64,000 bases of DNA from assembly GCA_031430575.1 (NCBI GenBank), contig JANPBT010000037.1:1-64000 (forward strand), read 5' to 3'. The notes beneath the pieces are model-generated. The model saw nothing but the letters and a program-made list of their open reading frames with translations, ran no database searches and was not told the origin of the DNA. This document shows positions 7,075 to 15,721 of this stretch, in pieces. The stretch comes from JANMDS01 sp031430575. GTDB taxonomy: Bacteria > Pseudomonadota > Gammaproteobacteria > Burkholderiales > Casimicrobiaceae. Positions within the stretch are counted from its first letter, which is position 1. Every line of letters starts with the position of its first letter. Position numbers and translations under genes: made by a program.

Positions 7075-8043
7075 CTAGGCCAATACGTTTGGCAGCGGTT
7101 TCTCCGCACACCACGCTTCAAGGCAGGAGATGACGTCGGTGAAAAACTGTCGGAAGACCGGCTCGCAGACGAAGCCAAGGTGCGGCGTGAGCGTCACGTT
7201 TTCGAGTGCCAGCATTGGGTGTGACGCCGGGAGCGGCTCTTCGCTATACACATCGAGCGCAGCATGCCCGAGCGCGCCGCTCTTAAGCGCTGTAACCATC
7301 GCGGCTTCATCGGCTAAGCCAGCACGAGAAGTGTTGACAAAAATCGCGCCGGTGCGCATCGCGGCAAATTGCTTCTCGCCAAAAAGCTTGTGGGTTTTTT
7401 CTGAAAGCACGATGTGCAGGCTGATGACATGGGAGAGCTTGACCAATTCATCGAAAGTAACGCTGGTCGCGCCCGCTGCAGCGGCGCGCGCGGGCGTCAT
7501 GTTTGGGCTCCAGGTGATGACGTTCATCCCAAATGCAATCGCGATTTTGGCCATACGCCCGCCGATTTCGCCTAACCCGACTAAGCCAATCGTCTTACCG
7601 CGCAAGATCGGGACGAGCCCTGGAAGCGGTCGCCAGACGCCTGCGCGCAATCCAGCCATATGGGCTTCCATGCGTTTTTGGGCGGCGAGAATGAGCGCCC
7701 ACGTAAGCTCGGTCGTTGCGTCTTTACTAGGCCCCCAAAGGGTATGGCAGACGGGGATGCCGCGCGCTTTAAGCGCAGCGGTGTCGAGGGTATTGTTGCG
7801 AGTGCCGGTAAATAGCACCAGCTTTAGGTTTGGCAATTGCGCGATGAGCTCGGCGTTGAGCGGGGTGCGGTCGCGCATGAGCACCAGCACATTCGCCGAC
7901 GCGACCGCGAAGCGCAACGCGTGGCCTCGCAGCGGCTCGGTGTGGATGCGTACATCCGCTTGCGCGTCAACGCGCGACCAATCGACATACTTGCGGGAGA
8001 TGCGCTCGTAGTCGTCGAGAACGGTGATGATCGGTTTTGTCAT
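7075..8043 (-). CDS. D-2-hydroxyacid dehydrogenase family protein
   Basis: NAD(P)-dependent oxidoreductase of the 2-hydroxyacid dehydrogenase family; 322 residues is normal length. The Rossmann motif GLVGLGEIGGRMA is near residue 157. The catalytic set follows as VNTSRAGLADE (with the usual Arg), YSEEPL (Glu) and LTPHLGF (His). The N-terminal substrate domain reads VLVLMRDRTPLN, typical of the phosphoglycerate-dehydrogenase-like branch. The substrate cannot be read from sequence. The gene is followed by only 11 bases before the Bug-family binding-protein gene on the same strand (transcribed first), suggesting a two-gene unit for uptake and reduction or oxidation of a small organic acid; this coupling is inference. 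Confidence 0.88.
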   Translation of the reverse strand: MTKPIITVLDDYERISRKYVDWSRVDAQADVRIHTEPLRGHALRFAVASANVLVLMRDRTPLNAELIAQLPNLKLVLFTGTRNNTLDTAALKARGIPVCHTLWGPSKDATTELTWALILAAQKRMEAHMAGLRAGVWRPLPGLVPILRGKTIGLVGLGEIGGRMAKIAIAFGMNVITWSPNMTPARAAAAGATSVTFDELVKLSHVISLHIVLSEKTHKLFGEKQFAAMRTGAIFVNTSRAGLADEAAMVTALKSGALGHAALDVYSEEPLPASHPMLALENVTLTPHLGFVCEPVFRQFFTDVISCLEAWCAEKPLPNVLA

Positions 8044-8054
8044 GAGGCCAAAAG

Positions 8055-9035
8055 TTAGTCGGATTTAATTTGATTGTCGCGCACCACTTTGCCCCAGATT
8101 TGCACTTGCTTTTCAATAAAGCTGCGCGCGGTCTCAGGCGATCCGCCGATGATGTCGATGCCCTGGGCGTCAAGCCTTTTCGCAATCTCTGGATTTTTGA
8201 GTGCTTTACTAATTTCGGTATTCATGCGAGCAACCAGATCGGGCGGCGTTTTGGCCGGCGCCAGCACCGCCCACCACGCAGGCGCGTCAAAGCCGGAAAA
8301 TCCAAGCTCCGACAGCGTTGGCACGTCCGGTAAATCAGGGCTTCGCTTTGCGGTCGTGACAGCGAGCGCCCGCACGCGACCACTTTGAATGTGTGGCTTG
8401 ACCACGAACACTGAGCCAATCACCACTGGCACATGACCGCCGACGGCATCTTGCATCATTGGTCCGCCACCTTTGTACGGCACGTGTTGCCAATTCAGAT
8501 TATTTGATTTGCCAAGCAAGGTCATCGCCAGATGCCCTAAGCTGCCATTGCCAATCGTGCCGTAATTCACCGCTTTGCCTGCTTTTACGGCCGCTGATAA
8601 ATGACCAAACGTTTTGAATTCCGTCCCCACGGGCGTGGCGATCACCATGGGTGCTGTGCCAAGTAACGCAACGGGCGGCAGATCCTTCATCGTGTCATAG
8701 GGCAAATTCGGAATCAAGGAAGGATTTACGGCATGGGTATCGAACACGACTGCGAAGGTGTAGCCATCGCCCTCAGCCTTAGCCACTGCCGCTGCACCAA
8801 TGGAGCCCGAGGCGCCGCCTTTATTTTCCACGATCACGGTTTGCCCCAATTGGGCTTGCAGGGGTTGCGCCAAAATTCGCGCCACCTGATCGACCGAGCC
8901 GCCGGGCGGAAAGACAGCAACGAGCGTGATCGGCTTCTTGCCCGGCCACACATCGGATGCGCTCAATTGCGCGAACAATACCTGCGGCGCAGATAGAGCC
9001 GCCAGCATTAACAAAACGAACGATATTTTTTTCAT
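8055..9035 (-). CDS. Bug-family (tripartite tricarboxylate transporter) periplasmic binding protein
   Basis: Secreted solute-binding protein of 326 residues; cleavable signal peptide of about 22 residues (FVLLMLAALSAPQVLFA). Family features visible: PITLVAVFPPGGSVDQVAR near residue 36, the NVENKGGASGSIGA-type loop (VENKGGASGSIGAAAV), YGTIGNGSLGHLA, and the C-terminal FSGFDAPAWWAVLAPAKTP. Such proteins bind carboxylates or related small acids; many are orphans without a TctAB membrane pair, and none is encoded here. One forward-strand repeat word (8980-8992) is read antisense as APQV inside the signal peptide, showing how far the word is tolerated in coding sequence. Confidence 0.92.
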   Translation of the reverse strand: MKKISFVLLMLAALSAPQVLFAQLSASDVWPGKKPITLVAVFPPGGSVDQVARILAQPLQAQLGQTVIVENKGGASGSIGAAAVAKAEGDGYTFAVVFDTHAVNPSLIPNLPYDTMKDLPPVALLGTAPMVIATPVGTEFKTFGHLSAAVKAGKAVNYGTIGNGSLGHLAMTLLGKSNNLNWQHVPYKGGGPMMQDAVGGHVPVVIGSVFVVKPHIQSGRVRALAVTTAKRSPDLPDVPTLSELGFSGFDAPAWWAVLAPAKTPPDLVARMNTEISKALKNPEIAKRLDAQGIDIIGGSPETARSFIEKQVQIWGKVVRDNQIKSD

Positions 9036-9095
9036 GTAGACATCTCAGTTGACGTTAACGTAAAGTTCCGATAACGTCGCATTTTTAACCGAAAG

Positions 9096-9108
9096 TTGCG
9101 CCGCAGGT
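9096..9108 (-). repeat. Repeat word, reverse copy, abutting a start codon
   Basis: TTGCGCCGCAGGT (one mismatch) ends directly before the cupin ATG at 9109. The same arrangement recurs before puuE at 54785. Confidence 0.85.
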
Positions 9109-9462
9109 ATGCAAATCGTGCCAAAACGGGTAAACCTTGCCGATGCACTGGCGAAACTACCGCTTCCCGCCACTGCAAAATGGTTGCACGGCGTCTTCGA
9201 TGTCGAGGTGATGAAACACGGTACGATGTCAGTTGTGGTGTACGCACCGAAAGTGAAAGACTTACAAACATCGCACGACCAAGATGAGTTGTATTTTGTG
9301 GTGTCTGGCACAAGCGCGTTTCTGCGCGGCGGTGAGCGTTTGCAAGTGAAAGCAGGCGATGCGTTTTTCGTTCCGGCAATGATGGCGCACCACTTTGAAG
9401 ATTTTTCAGACGAATTTGTAACGTGGGCCGTTTTTTGGGGCGCACTCGGCGGAGAAAGTTAA
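9109..9462 (+). CDS. Cupin-domain protein
   Basis: A small single-cupin protein of 117 residues. The barrel motif shows DQDELYFVVSGTSAF followed by LQVKAGDAFFVPAMMAHHFEDFS, the usual two cupin motifs with the metal-binding Glu and His positions largely kept. Substrate or role is unknown. It overlaps no gene but ends 2 bases before liuA and is probably its operon leader. A copy of the repeat word occupies the ribosome-binding position, with CAGGT directly before the ATG; a downstream start is not obvious, so initiation here is unusual. Confidence 0.8.
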   Translation: MQIVPKRVNLADALAKLPLPATAKWLHGVFDVEVMKHGTMSVVVYAPKVKDLQTSHDQDELYFVVSGTSAFLRGGERLQVKAGDAFFVPAMMAHHFEDFSDEFVTWAVFWGALGGES

Positions 9463-9464
9463 CG

Positions 9465-10628
9465 ATGGATTACCCGTTTTTGAAATTTAACCATGGCGAA
9501 GATCTGGACATGCTGCGCCAAACCATCGCCGATTTTGCCGCGGCTGAAATCGCCCCGCGCGCGGCTGAGATTGACCGCAGCAATGAATTTCCCGCTGATC
9601 TCTGGCGCAAGATGGGCGATTTGGGCTTGCTTGGCATCACCGTGGAAGAAGGCTTAGGCGGCACCGGGCTCAATTACCTTGCCCATATCATCGCGATGGA
9701 AGAAATCAGCCGTGCGAGCGCGAGCGTGGGTTTGAGCTACGGCGCGCATTCCAATTTGTGCGTCAACCAAATTCGGCGCAACGGCAGCGACGCCCAGCGC
9801 GCAAAATATCTTCCCAAGCTTATCAGCGGCGAGCACGTCGGCGCTTTGGCCATGAGCGAGCCCAATGCCGGTAGCGATGTGGTCAGCATGAAATTGCGTG
9901 CTGAGCGCAAAGGCGATATTTACGTGCTCAACGGCACGAAAATGTGGATTACCAATGGTCCGGATGCAGATACGCTCGTGGTCTATGCAAAGTCAGATGC
10001 CAACGCTGGATCGCGCGGAATAACCGCTTTTCTGGTCGAAAAAGGCTTCAAAGGATTTTCGGTTGCTCAAAAGCTCGATAAATTGGGCATGCGGGGCAGC
10101 AATACCGGCGAGCTCGTCTTTCAAGACTGCGAAGTGCCCGCTGAAAATATTTTGGGCGGTGAAGGGCGGGGTGTGAATGTGCTCATGAGCGGGCTCGATT
10201 ATGAGCGCGCGGTGCTCGCAGGTGGCTCGCTCGGCATTATGGCGGCGTGTTTGGATGTGGTGCTGCCGTATGTTCACGAGCGCAAGCAATTCGGGCAGAG
10301 CATTGGTGAGTTTCAATTAATGCAAGGCAAATTAGCCGATATGTATGTCGCCTTTTCTGCCAGCCGCGCCTATGTCTATGCCGTTGGGCAAGCGCTTGAT
10401 CGCGGCGAAACGACACGCAAAGACGCCGCAGGCGCAATTCTTTACGCCGCCGAAAAAGCCACTTGGATGGCGGGCGAAGCGATTCAAGCGCTCGGCGGTA
10501 ACGGTTACATCAACGACTACCCGACTGGGCGCTTATGGCGCGATGCCAAGCTCTATGAAATCGGCGCGGGTACGAGCGAAATCCGCCGCATGCTGATTGG
10601 GCGCGAGCTCTTTGCGGAGACGATGTGA
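9465..10628 (+). CDS. liuA: Isovaleryl-CoA dehydrogenase
   Basis: FAD enzyme converting isovaleryl-CoA to 3-methylcrotonyl-CoA in leucine degradation; electrons go to ETF. The 387 residues from the ATG at 9465 fit the family. The isovaleryl-CoA branch places its catalytic glutamate in helix G: MSGLDYERAVLAGG, about residue 243, matches this. The usual C-terminal glutamate of other acyl-CoA dehydrogenases is replaced (YEIGAGTSEIRR). AMSEPNAGSDVVSM and MWITNGPDAD are the FAD/substrate segments. An upstream in-frame ATG at 9423 would overlap the cupin gene and is not preferred. It overlaps the following acetyltransferase by 4 bases. Together with liuBCDE further on it completes the pathway to acetoacetate and acetyl-CoA. 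Confidence 0.95.
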   Translation: MDYPFLKFNHGEDLDMLRQTIADFAAAEIAPRAAEIDRSNEFPADLWRKMGDLGLLGITVEEGLGGTGLNYLAHIIAMEEISRASASVGLSYGAHSNLCVNQIRRNGSDAQRAKYLPKLISGEHVGALAMSEPNAGSDVVSMKLRAERKGDIYVLNGTKMWITNGPDADTLVVYAKSDANAGSRGITAFLVEKGFKGFSVAQKLDKLGMRGSNTGELVFQDCEVPAENILGGEGRGVNVLMSGLDYERAVLAGGSLGIMAACLDVVLPYVHERKQFGQSIGEFQLMQGKLADMYVAFSASRAYVYAVGQALDRGETTRKDAAGAILYAAEKATWMAGEAIQALGGNGYINDYPTGRLWRDAKLYEIGAGTSEIRRMLIGRELFAETM

Positions 10629-11113
10629 ACGTGACCATCGAAGACGGCTACCGCCCCGGCTGCATTGGCTGGGTGGTGCAAATGCACGGCCACGTTTATG
10701 TGGGTGATGCGAAATGGAATGCGGCGTTTGAATCCATCGTTGCCCACGAAATAGCGACTTTTTTTGAGCAATTCGATAGTGCTAAAGATCGGTTTTGGAT
10801 GGCGTACGCCGACGGCGTGCGCGCCGCGTCGATTTCAATCGCCGGCATTGATGCCCGCCGTGCACGCATTCGTTTTTTTGTCGCTGACCCCGCGTATGCT
10901 GGCAAGGGCATTGGCGCGCGCCTGCTCGATGCAGCGCTGCATTTCTGCGCCGCAGGTAAGAAGGATATTGAATTGACGACCGTAAAAGGGCTCGATGCCG
11001 CGCGCTATCTTTATGAGCGCGCTGGGTTTCATCTGGTTGCCGAGCATGAAGATCAGTCTTGGGGATCAGCGCATATTGAGCAACGCTGGGAGCGACCGCA
11101 TGCGCGCGCGTAA
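10625..11113 (+). CDS. GNAT-family N-acetyltransferase
   Basis: A 162-residue GNAT-fold enzyme. The acetyl-CoA loop is seen in ADPAYAGKGIGARLLDAAL (about residues 83-101), and the C-terminal LYERAGFHLVAEHED is the typical motif B. Acceptor unknown; the N-terminal YRPGCIGWVVQMHGHVY is characteristic of a branch often fused to or next to MarR regulators. Start is GTG at 10625, overlapping the liuA stop (GTGA), so it is translationally coupled. One reverse repeat word (10945-10957) is read as FCAAGK between the cofactor loop and the last strand. Confidence 0.88.
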   Translation: MNVTIEDGYRPGCIGWVVQMHGHVYVGDAKWNAAFESIVAHEIATFFEQFDSAKDRFWMAYADGVRAASISIAGIDARRARIRFFVADPAYAGKGIGARLLDAALHFCAAGKKDIELTTVKGLDAARYLYERAGFHLVAEHEDQSWGSAHIEQRWERPHARA

Positions 11114-11423
11114 TTTATTGCTCGGCTTTGCAGCCATCATTTTCGGCACGATTGCAGCAGGCTTAGGCTTTAGCCGCTGGTTGGGCATTGCGATGGTTGT
11201 ACTCGGCGCGCTTTATACGTGGTTGCAGATCGCGCACGTGATGATGGGTAAGCCTTGGCCGCCGTTGAAGATGAAGGCTATGCAGGCACTCGCTGGATTT
11301 ATGGCGATTGCCATTGTGCTCACGCCCTTTCATCTGCCACCGCGTGGCATCATCATGATTGCGGTTATTGGCGCAGTTATTGGTTGGTTTGTACCCCTGC
11401 TTTTAAATAGGAATCGTAAATGA
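11100..11423 (+). CDS. Small integral membrane protein
   Basis: A 107-residue protein with four predicted membrane helices (about residues 5-20, 22-41, 58-77 and 81-100) and short loops, including a conserved-looking MGKPWPPLKMK segment in the cytoplasmic or periplasmic loop. I know no function. ATG at 11100 overlaps the end of the acetyltransferase gene by 14 bases; the stop overlaps the thiolase ATG (ATGA). It is thus embedded in the liu-type operon but need not take part in the pathway. Confidence 0.75.
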   Translation: MRARNLLLGFAAIIFGTIAAGLGFSRWLGIAMVVLGALYTWLQIAHVMMGKPWPPLKMKAMQALAGFMAIAIVLTPFHLPPRGIIMIAVIGAVIGWFVPLLLNRNRK

Positions 11424-12604
11424 ATGATCCAGTCGTAATCGTCTCTGCTGTTCGCACGCCGATTGGCGCGATGATGGGCGAGCTTTCCTCAATACCTGCG
11501 GCGCAGTTGGGCGCGGTGGCGATTAAAGCTGCGGTTGAGCGCGCAGGCATCGAAGCCTGCGCGGTGGAGGAGATTATTTTTGGCTGCGTGCTCCCAGCCG
11601 GGCAGGGCCAAGCCCCGGCACGGCAAGCGGCGATTCATGGCGGCTTGCCCCTCGCTGCGGGTGCGACGACGATTAACAAAATGTGTGGCTCAGGCTTAAA
11701 AGCAGTCATGCTCGCCTATGATTTGTTGCTCGCGGGCACGAATGAAGTCATGATTGCCGGCGGTATGGAAAATATGAGCCTTGCCCCGTATTTATTGCCT
11801 AAGGCGCGCGCGGGCTACCGCTATGGCCATGCGACGATGTATGACCACATGGCGCTCGATGGCTTGGAAGATGCCTACGACAAGGGCAAGGCGATGGGCG
11901 TATTTGCTGAAGATTGCGCGGCGAAATATAGCTTCACGCGTGAGGCGCAAGATGCATTCGCGATCACTTCGCTCACGCGCGCGCAAACGGCAAACAATGA
12001 TGGGAGTTTCGCTTGGGAAATTGCGCCGGTGACCGTTTCGGGTAAGAGTGGTGACGTACACATCGGTAAAGATGAATCGCCTTTCAAAGCCAAGATCGAC
12101 AAAATCCCTTCGCTAAAACCAGCGTTCAAAAAAGACGGCTCCATTACCGCCGCCAACGCGTCTTCGATCTCAGATGGTGCAGCAGCGTTGGTGATGATGC
12201 GCGAATCTACCGCTAGGAAATTGGGCTGTAAGCCGATTGCAAAAGTCGTAGCGCACAGCACAAATGCGCATGAGCCGAGCTGGTTCACCACTGCGCCGGT
12301 GGGCGCAATTCAAAAGGTGTTGGATAAAGCAGGCTGGACTGCGCCGCAGGTAGATCTATACGAAATCAATGAAGCGTTCGCCGTGGTCACAATGGCGGCG
12401 ATGAAAGAATTTAATCTGCCGCATGAGAAAGTAAACGTGCATGGCGGCGCGTGTGCACTCGGCCATCCAATTGGCGCAAGTGGCGCACGCATCTTAGTGA
12501 CGTTGCTCGGCGCATTGCGCAAAACGGGTGGGAAAAAAGGAATCGCCACGCTTTGTATTGGTGGCGGTGAAGCGGTGGCTGTCGCTGTGGAGAGGTGTGA
12601 ATGA
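11420..12604 (+). CDS. Acetyl-CoA C-acetyltransferase (thiolase)
   Basis: Condenses two acetyl-CoA to acetoacetyl-CoA or, in degradation, cleaves acetoacetyl-CoA. 394 residues, family-typical. Nucleophilic Cys89 in NKMCGSGLKAV, the His of NEAFAVVTM, GGACALGHPIGASGAR and the second Cys in LCIGGGEAVAV are all present. In the liu context it would use acetoacetate-derived acetoacetyl-CoA; the exact chain-length preference is not readable. Two repeat words lie inside: 11494-11506 as IPAAQ at residues 25-29 and 12339-12351 as TAPQVD. In other thiolases the first position usually reads like VPAPELG, so the word appears to have replaced existing residues without insertion. Confidence 0.94.
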   Translation: MNDPVVIVSAVRTPIGAMMGELSSIPAAQLGAVAIKAAVERAGIEACAVEEIIFGCVLPAGQGQAPARQAAIHGGLPLAAGATTINKMCGSGLKAVMLAYDLLLAGTNEVMIAGGMENMSLAPYLLPKARAGYRYGHATMYDHMALDGLEDAYDKGKAMGVFAEDCAAKYSFTREAQDAFAITSLTRAQTANNDGSFAWEIAPVTVSGKSGDVHIGKDESPFKAKIDKIPSLKPAFKKDGSITAANASSISDGAAALVMMRESTARKLGCKPIAKVVAHSTNAHEPSWFTTAPVGAIQKVLDKAGWTAPQVDLYEINEAFAVVTMAAMKEFNLPHEKVNVHGGACALGHPIGASGARILVTLLGALRKTGGKKGIATLCIGGGEAVAVAVERCE

Positions 12605-12822
12605 GTACGCTGTCATTTGAGCTCAAAGAAATCGCTCAAAAGCTAATCGTGAATTGCGCTTTTTTTTTGATTGCAGTTGTGGTTGCGCTATTGGATTTTC
12701 GCTTTTTGAACGTAAGCTCAAATTTCAAACACATGGTGATCTTAATATTGCTAAGTACTGCAGTTCCAGGGCTCATTGTTTGCATTCAGCGGTTACGAAA
12801 ATTGGGAGATAAACATGAGTAG
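12601..12822 (+). CDS. Small membrane protein, unknown
   Basis: A 73-residue protein with two predicted membrane segments (about residues 15-34 and 42-60). ATG overlaps the thiolase stop (ATGA) and its own end overlaps the SDR start by 8 bases, so it is tightly coupled. Lower GC than its neighbours and no recognisable family. It might be an accessory insertion held in frame by the operon. Confidence 0.55.
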   Translation: MSTLSFELKEIAQKLIVNCAFFLIAVVVALLDFRFLNVSSNFKHMVILILLSTAVPGLIVCIQRLRKLGDKHE

Positions 12823-13483
12823 CGCATTAATCGTTGGTGCATCCCGTGGTATCGGGCTAGAGTTTGTCAAGCAGTATGCCGCTGCGGGGATTGAAGTCGT
12901 GGGCACTGCCCGCGACAATGCAGGCTTGGAGCGCATCATCGCTGCTGGAGGTGATGCACTGGAATTCGACGCACTTACCGACGACCCGCAAGTGCTGCTT
13001 GAAACCTGCGGTACAAAATTGAGCATCTGTGTGTTGAACGCCGGTGTGTATGGATCAAAAGCAGCGCTTGGCGAGCCGTTGACGCAAGATGAGTTTGACC
13101 ATGCCATGCGCACCAACGTTTATGTTGCGATGCGGCTCATTCCTGCGCTCGCCTCAGCGCTGATCGCCGCGCATGGCAAGCTCATTACTGTATCTTCCCG
13201 TATGGGCTCGATTGGCGAGCGGCAATCGGGCAACGGTACGGCCTACCGCGCCAGCAAAGCGGCGCTCAATTCGGTATTGAAAGATGCGGCGGTAACGTTC
13301 GGCCCGAAAGGCGTAACGTGCATTACCGTTCATCCCGGCTGGGTGCGCACCGATATGGGCGGCGCAGGCGCAGATCTAAGTGTGGAAGAAAGTGTTGCAG
13401 GCTTGCGCCGCGTCATCGCAGATATGGATCCGAGCGACAACGGCACTTTTCACAACTACGACGGCTCCCGCATCGCGTGGTGA
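12815..13483 (+). CDS. Short-chain dehydrogenase/reductase
   Basis: NAD(P)-dependent SDR of 222 residues. Cofactor motif GASRGIG at residues 7-13, NAGVYG after beta-4, the catalytic Ser in TVSSRMGSI and the YxxxK pair in YRASKAAL. The short length and the C-terminal WVRTDMGG place it with the CsgA-like/carbonyl-reductase-type group. Substrate unknown. ATG at 12815 is chosen because it begins the Rossmann strand and follows GGGAG; the upstream ATG at 12776 would extend deep into the small membrane gene. Confidence 0.88.
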   Translation: MSSALIVGASRGIGLEFVKQYAAAGIEVVGTARDNAGLERIIAAGGDALEFDALTDDPQVLLETCGTKLSICVLNAGVYGSKAALGEPLTQDEFDHAMRTNVYVAMRLIPALASALIAAHGKLITVSSRMGSIGERQSGNGTAYRASKAALNSVLKDAAVTFGPKGVTCITVHPGWVRTDMGGAGADLSVEESVAGLRRVIADMDPSDNGTFHNYDGSRIAW

Positions 13484-13484
13484 G

Positions 13485-14582
13485 ATGAACGCCTACGATA
13501 GCAAGGTTTCCAATAATCTAGATTTTCTGCGCCTAGTCGCAGCGATATTGGTCATTGCTGGACACTGCATACCGCTTGTGGGCTATGCCGAGCACCAAGT
13601 AGACCCTCTCGGGCGCTTGGTGTTGATCGATACGATCGCGGGCATGGCGGTGGCAATGTTTTTTTGCATGAGTGGCTATTTGGTCACAGCATCCTTTGAG
13701 CGCTGCCGCTCGTTTACTGATTTCGCTACACGGCGTTTACGCAGGCTCGTACGAGGCTTAGTCGCTTGCGTATTGGTCTCGCTGTTCATTGTGGGGCCGC
13801 TTTTCACTATGCTTTCGATTTCTGAGTATTTTGCAAGCGGCCAAACCTGGCGTTACCTTAACAACGCCTTGCTGCGCCATGAGCTGTATTTACCGGGCGT
13901 TTTCCAAAGCCTGCCGATCAAAGGCGTGAACGGTTCGCTATGGACGTTACTTGCCGAAGTGATGATGTATTTATCGATTCCTGCGCTCTTCGTCGTCGGT
14001 CTTCTCAATGCTCAGACGGTCGCTACGCTTGGCATCGTGCTCGGGGCGAAATTGTGGTTTGACTTAGATTCAGGCAACTGGAATCTGTCCTATTTTGCAA
14101 GCACCTTGCCATCGTTTAACACCTTACGTTTGGTATTTATGTTTTTTGTCGGTAGCTATATTTACTTGCAGCGCGAGCGCTTTCGGTGGTCTAGTCATAT
14201 CGCGCTCGCGCTCGTGATCGCGTTGTTCCTTACTTACGGAATGAAAATTCAGCAGTTGGTGTATTTGATTGCCGTGCCCTACCTTACTTTCTATCTGGGG
14301 CAAGCAAAATTGCATCATAAGCTCCTTAATTTTTCGCGCTTCGGTGATTTTTCATACGGTCTCTACCTATACGGCTTTTTAGCGCAACAAATCGTTGTGC
14401 AATTGTGGCTTACGCATGTCGGTAGCTTGCCGCGCATGCTGGTGTTGCTCCCGTTGAGTTTGGCGCTCGCGTTTACTTTCGCTGCGGCTTCGTGGTTTTT
14501 GGTTGAGCGGCGATTTGGTGGTGGCGCGCCCCTAAAACGGCATCTTAAAAGTGTCCCCTCTGCAAGGCGCATTGCCCCATGA
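13485..14582 (+). CDS. Acyltransferase family 3 (OafA/YrhL-like) membrane protein
   Basis: A 365-residue integral membrane O-acyltransferase. The N-terminus NNLDFLRLVAAILVIAGHC carries the family's first helix and its conserved His, and about ten hydrophobic helices follow, ending in a LVERRFGG segment typical of the family. These enzymes O-acylate cell-surface sugars. The ATG at 13485 follows the SDR stop by one base; an earlier in-frame ATG at 13380 lies inside the SDR gene. The end overlaps the next acyl-CoA dehydrogenase (ATGA). No pathway link to leucine breakdown is evident. Confidence 0.88.
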   Translation: MNAYDSKVSNNLDFLRLVAAILVIAGHCIPLVGYAEHQVDPLGRLVLIDTIAGMAVAMFFCMSGYLVTASFERCRSFTDFATRRLRRLVRGLVACVLVSLFIVGPLFTMLSISEYFASGQTWRYLNNALLRHELYLPGVFQSLPIKGVNGSLWTLLAEVMMYLSIPALFVVGLLNAQTVATLGIVLGAKLWFDLDSGNWNLSYFASTLPSFNTLRLVFMFFVGSYIYLQRERFRWSSHIALALVIALFLTYGMKIQQLVYLIAVPYLTFYLGQAKLHHKLLNFSRFGDFSYGLYLYGFLAQQIVVQLWLTHVGSLPRMLVLLPLSLALAFTFAAASWFLVERRFGGGAPLKRHLKSVPSARRIAP

Positions 14583-15712
14583 TCCTGTCTGAAACGCATC
14601 TCGCTATTCGCGAGGCATTACGCACGTTTGCGCAAGAAAAGCTCGCGCCTCATGCGGCCGTCTGGAGCCACGCTAAAAGGTATCCTCAAGAGGCATTGAA
14701 AGCGCTCGGTGAGCTGGGCGCGCTCGGCGTTGCCGTTCCCGAGCAATATGGCGGCGCGGGGTTGGATTATTTGGCGCTAGCCATCATCATTGAAGAAATC
14801 GCGGCAGGCGATGGTGCGACGTCTACGATTGTGAGTGTAAATAATTGCCCCGTATGTAGCATCTTGATGAGCGTGGCGACCGAGGCACAAAAGCAACAAT
14901 TCCTCAAACCGATTGCGCGTGGCGAATGGATTGGCGCGTTCGCGCTCACTGAGCCCCATGCGGGCAGCGATGCGTCCGATTTACGCACTACGGCACGCAA
15001 AGACGGCGATTTTTACGTGCTCAATGGCGTAAAGCAATTCATCACCTCGGGCAAAAATGGTCAGATTGCAATCGTATTGGCGGTTACAGATAAAGCGGCA
15101 GGAAAAAAAGGTATCAGTGCGTTTATCGTGCCCACCGATACGCCCGGCTATGTTGCAGCGAAAGTCGAAGATAAGCTCGGGCAACACGCTAGCGACACTG
15201 CGCAGATAATTTTCGAAAACTGCCGCATACCTGCGGCGCAGTTATTAGGCGTGGAGGGCCAAGGCTACAAAATCGCATTGTCGGGCTTGGAAGGCGGGCG
15301 GATTGGCATCGCCGCCCAATGCGTGGGCATGGCTCGGGCAGCGTTTGAGGCTGCGCTGGGTTATGCGAGAGACCGCACCGCGTTTGGCAAAGCGATATTT
15401 GAGCATCAATCGGTGCAGTTTAAATTATCAGAAATGGCAACGCAGCTCGAAGCCGCGCGCCAGCTCATTCACCATGCCGCAGCGCTGAAGGATGCAGGAT
15501 TGCCTTGCCTCAAAGAGGCTGCAATGGCGAAGCTCTTCGCCTCTGAAATGGCGGAGAAAGTCTGCTCAGATGCGATACAAATTCATGGTGGCTACGGCTA
15601 TTTGGCAGATTTCCCTGTCGAGCGAATTTATCGCGACGTCAGGGTTTGCCAAATATACGAGGGCACAAGCGATATTCAGAAAATCTTAATCGGACGCGCG
15701 CTAGCCGCGTAA
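14579..15712 (+). CDS. Acyl-CoA dehydrogenase
   Basis: FAD enzyme of 377 residues in the short-chain (butyryl-CoA-like) branch. FALTEPHAGSDASDL and FITSGKNGQIAIV are the FAD-contact segments; the catalytic glutamate is in VCQIYEGTSDIQK near the C-terminus, the canonical place, unlike liuA. GGYGYLADFPVERIYRD is also present. It probably oxidises short straight or branched acyl-CoA. One repeat word (15229-15241) encodes IPAAQLLGVEG, at the position where the family generally has VPxxNxLG, so the word fits an existing loop. Confidence 0.92.
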   Translation: MILSETHLAIREALRTFAQEKLAPHAAVWSHAKRYPQEALKALGELGALGVAVPEQYGGAGLDYLALAIIIEEIAAGDGATSTIVSVNNCPVCSILMSVATEAQKQQFLKPIARGEWIGAFALTEPHAGSDASDLRTTARKDGDFYVLNGVKQFITSGKNGQIAIVLAVTDKAAGKKGISAFIVPTDTPGYVAAKVEDKLGQHASDTAQIIFENCRIPAAQLLGVEGQGYKIALSGLEGGRIGIAAQCVGMARAAFEAALGYARDRTAFGKAIFEHQSVQFKLSEMATQLEAARQLIHHAAALKDAGLPCLKEAAMAKLFASEMAEKVCSDAIQIHGGYGYLADFPVERIYRDVRVCQIYEGTSDIQKILIGRALAA

Positions 15713-15721
15713 ACAAACATT

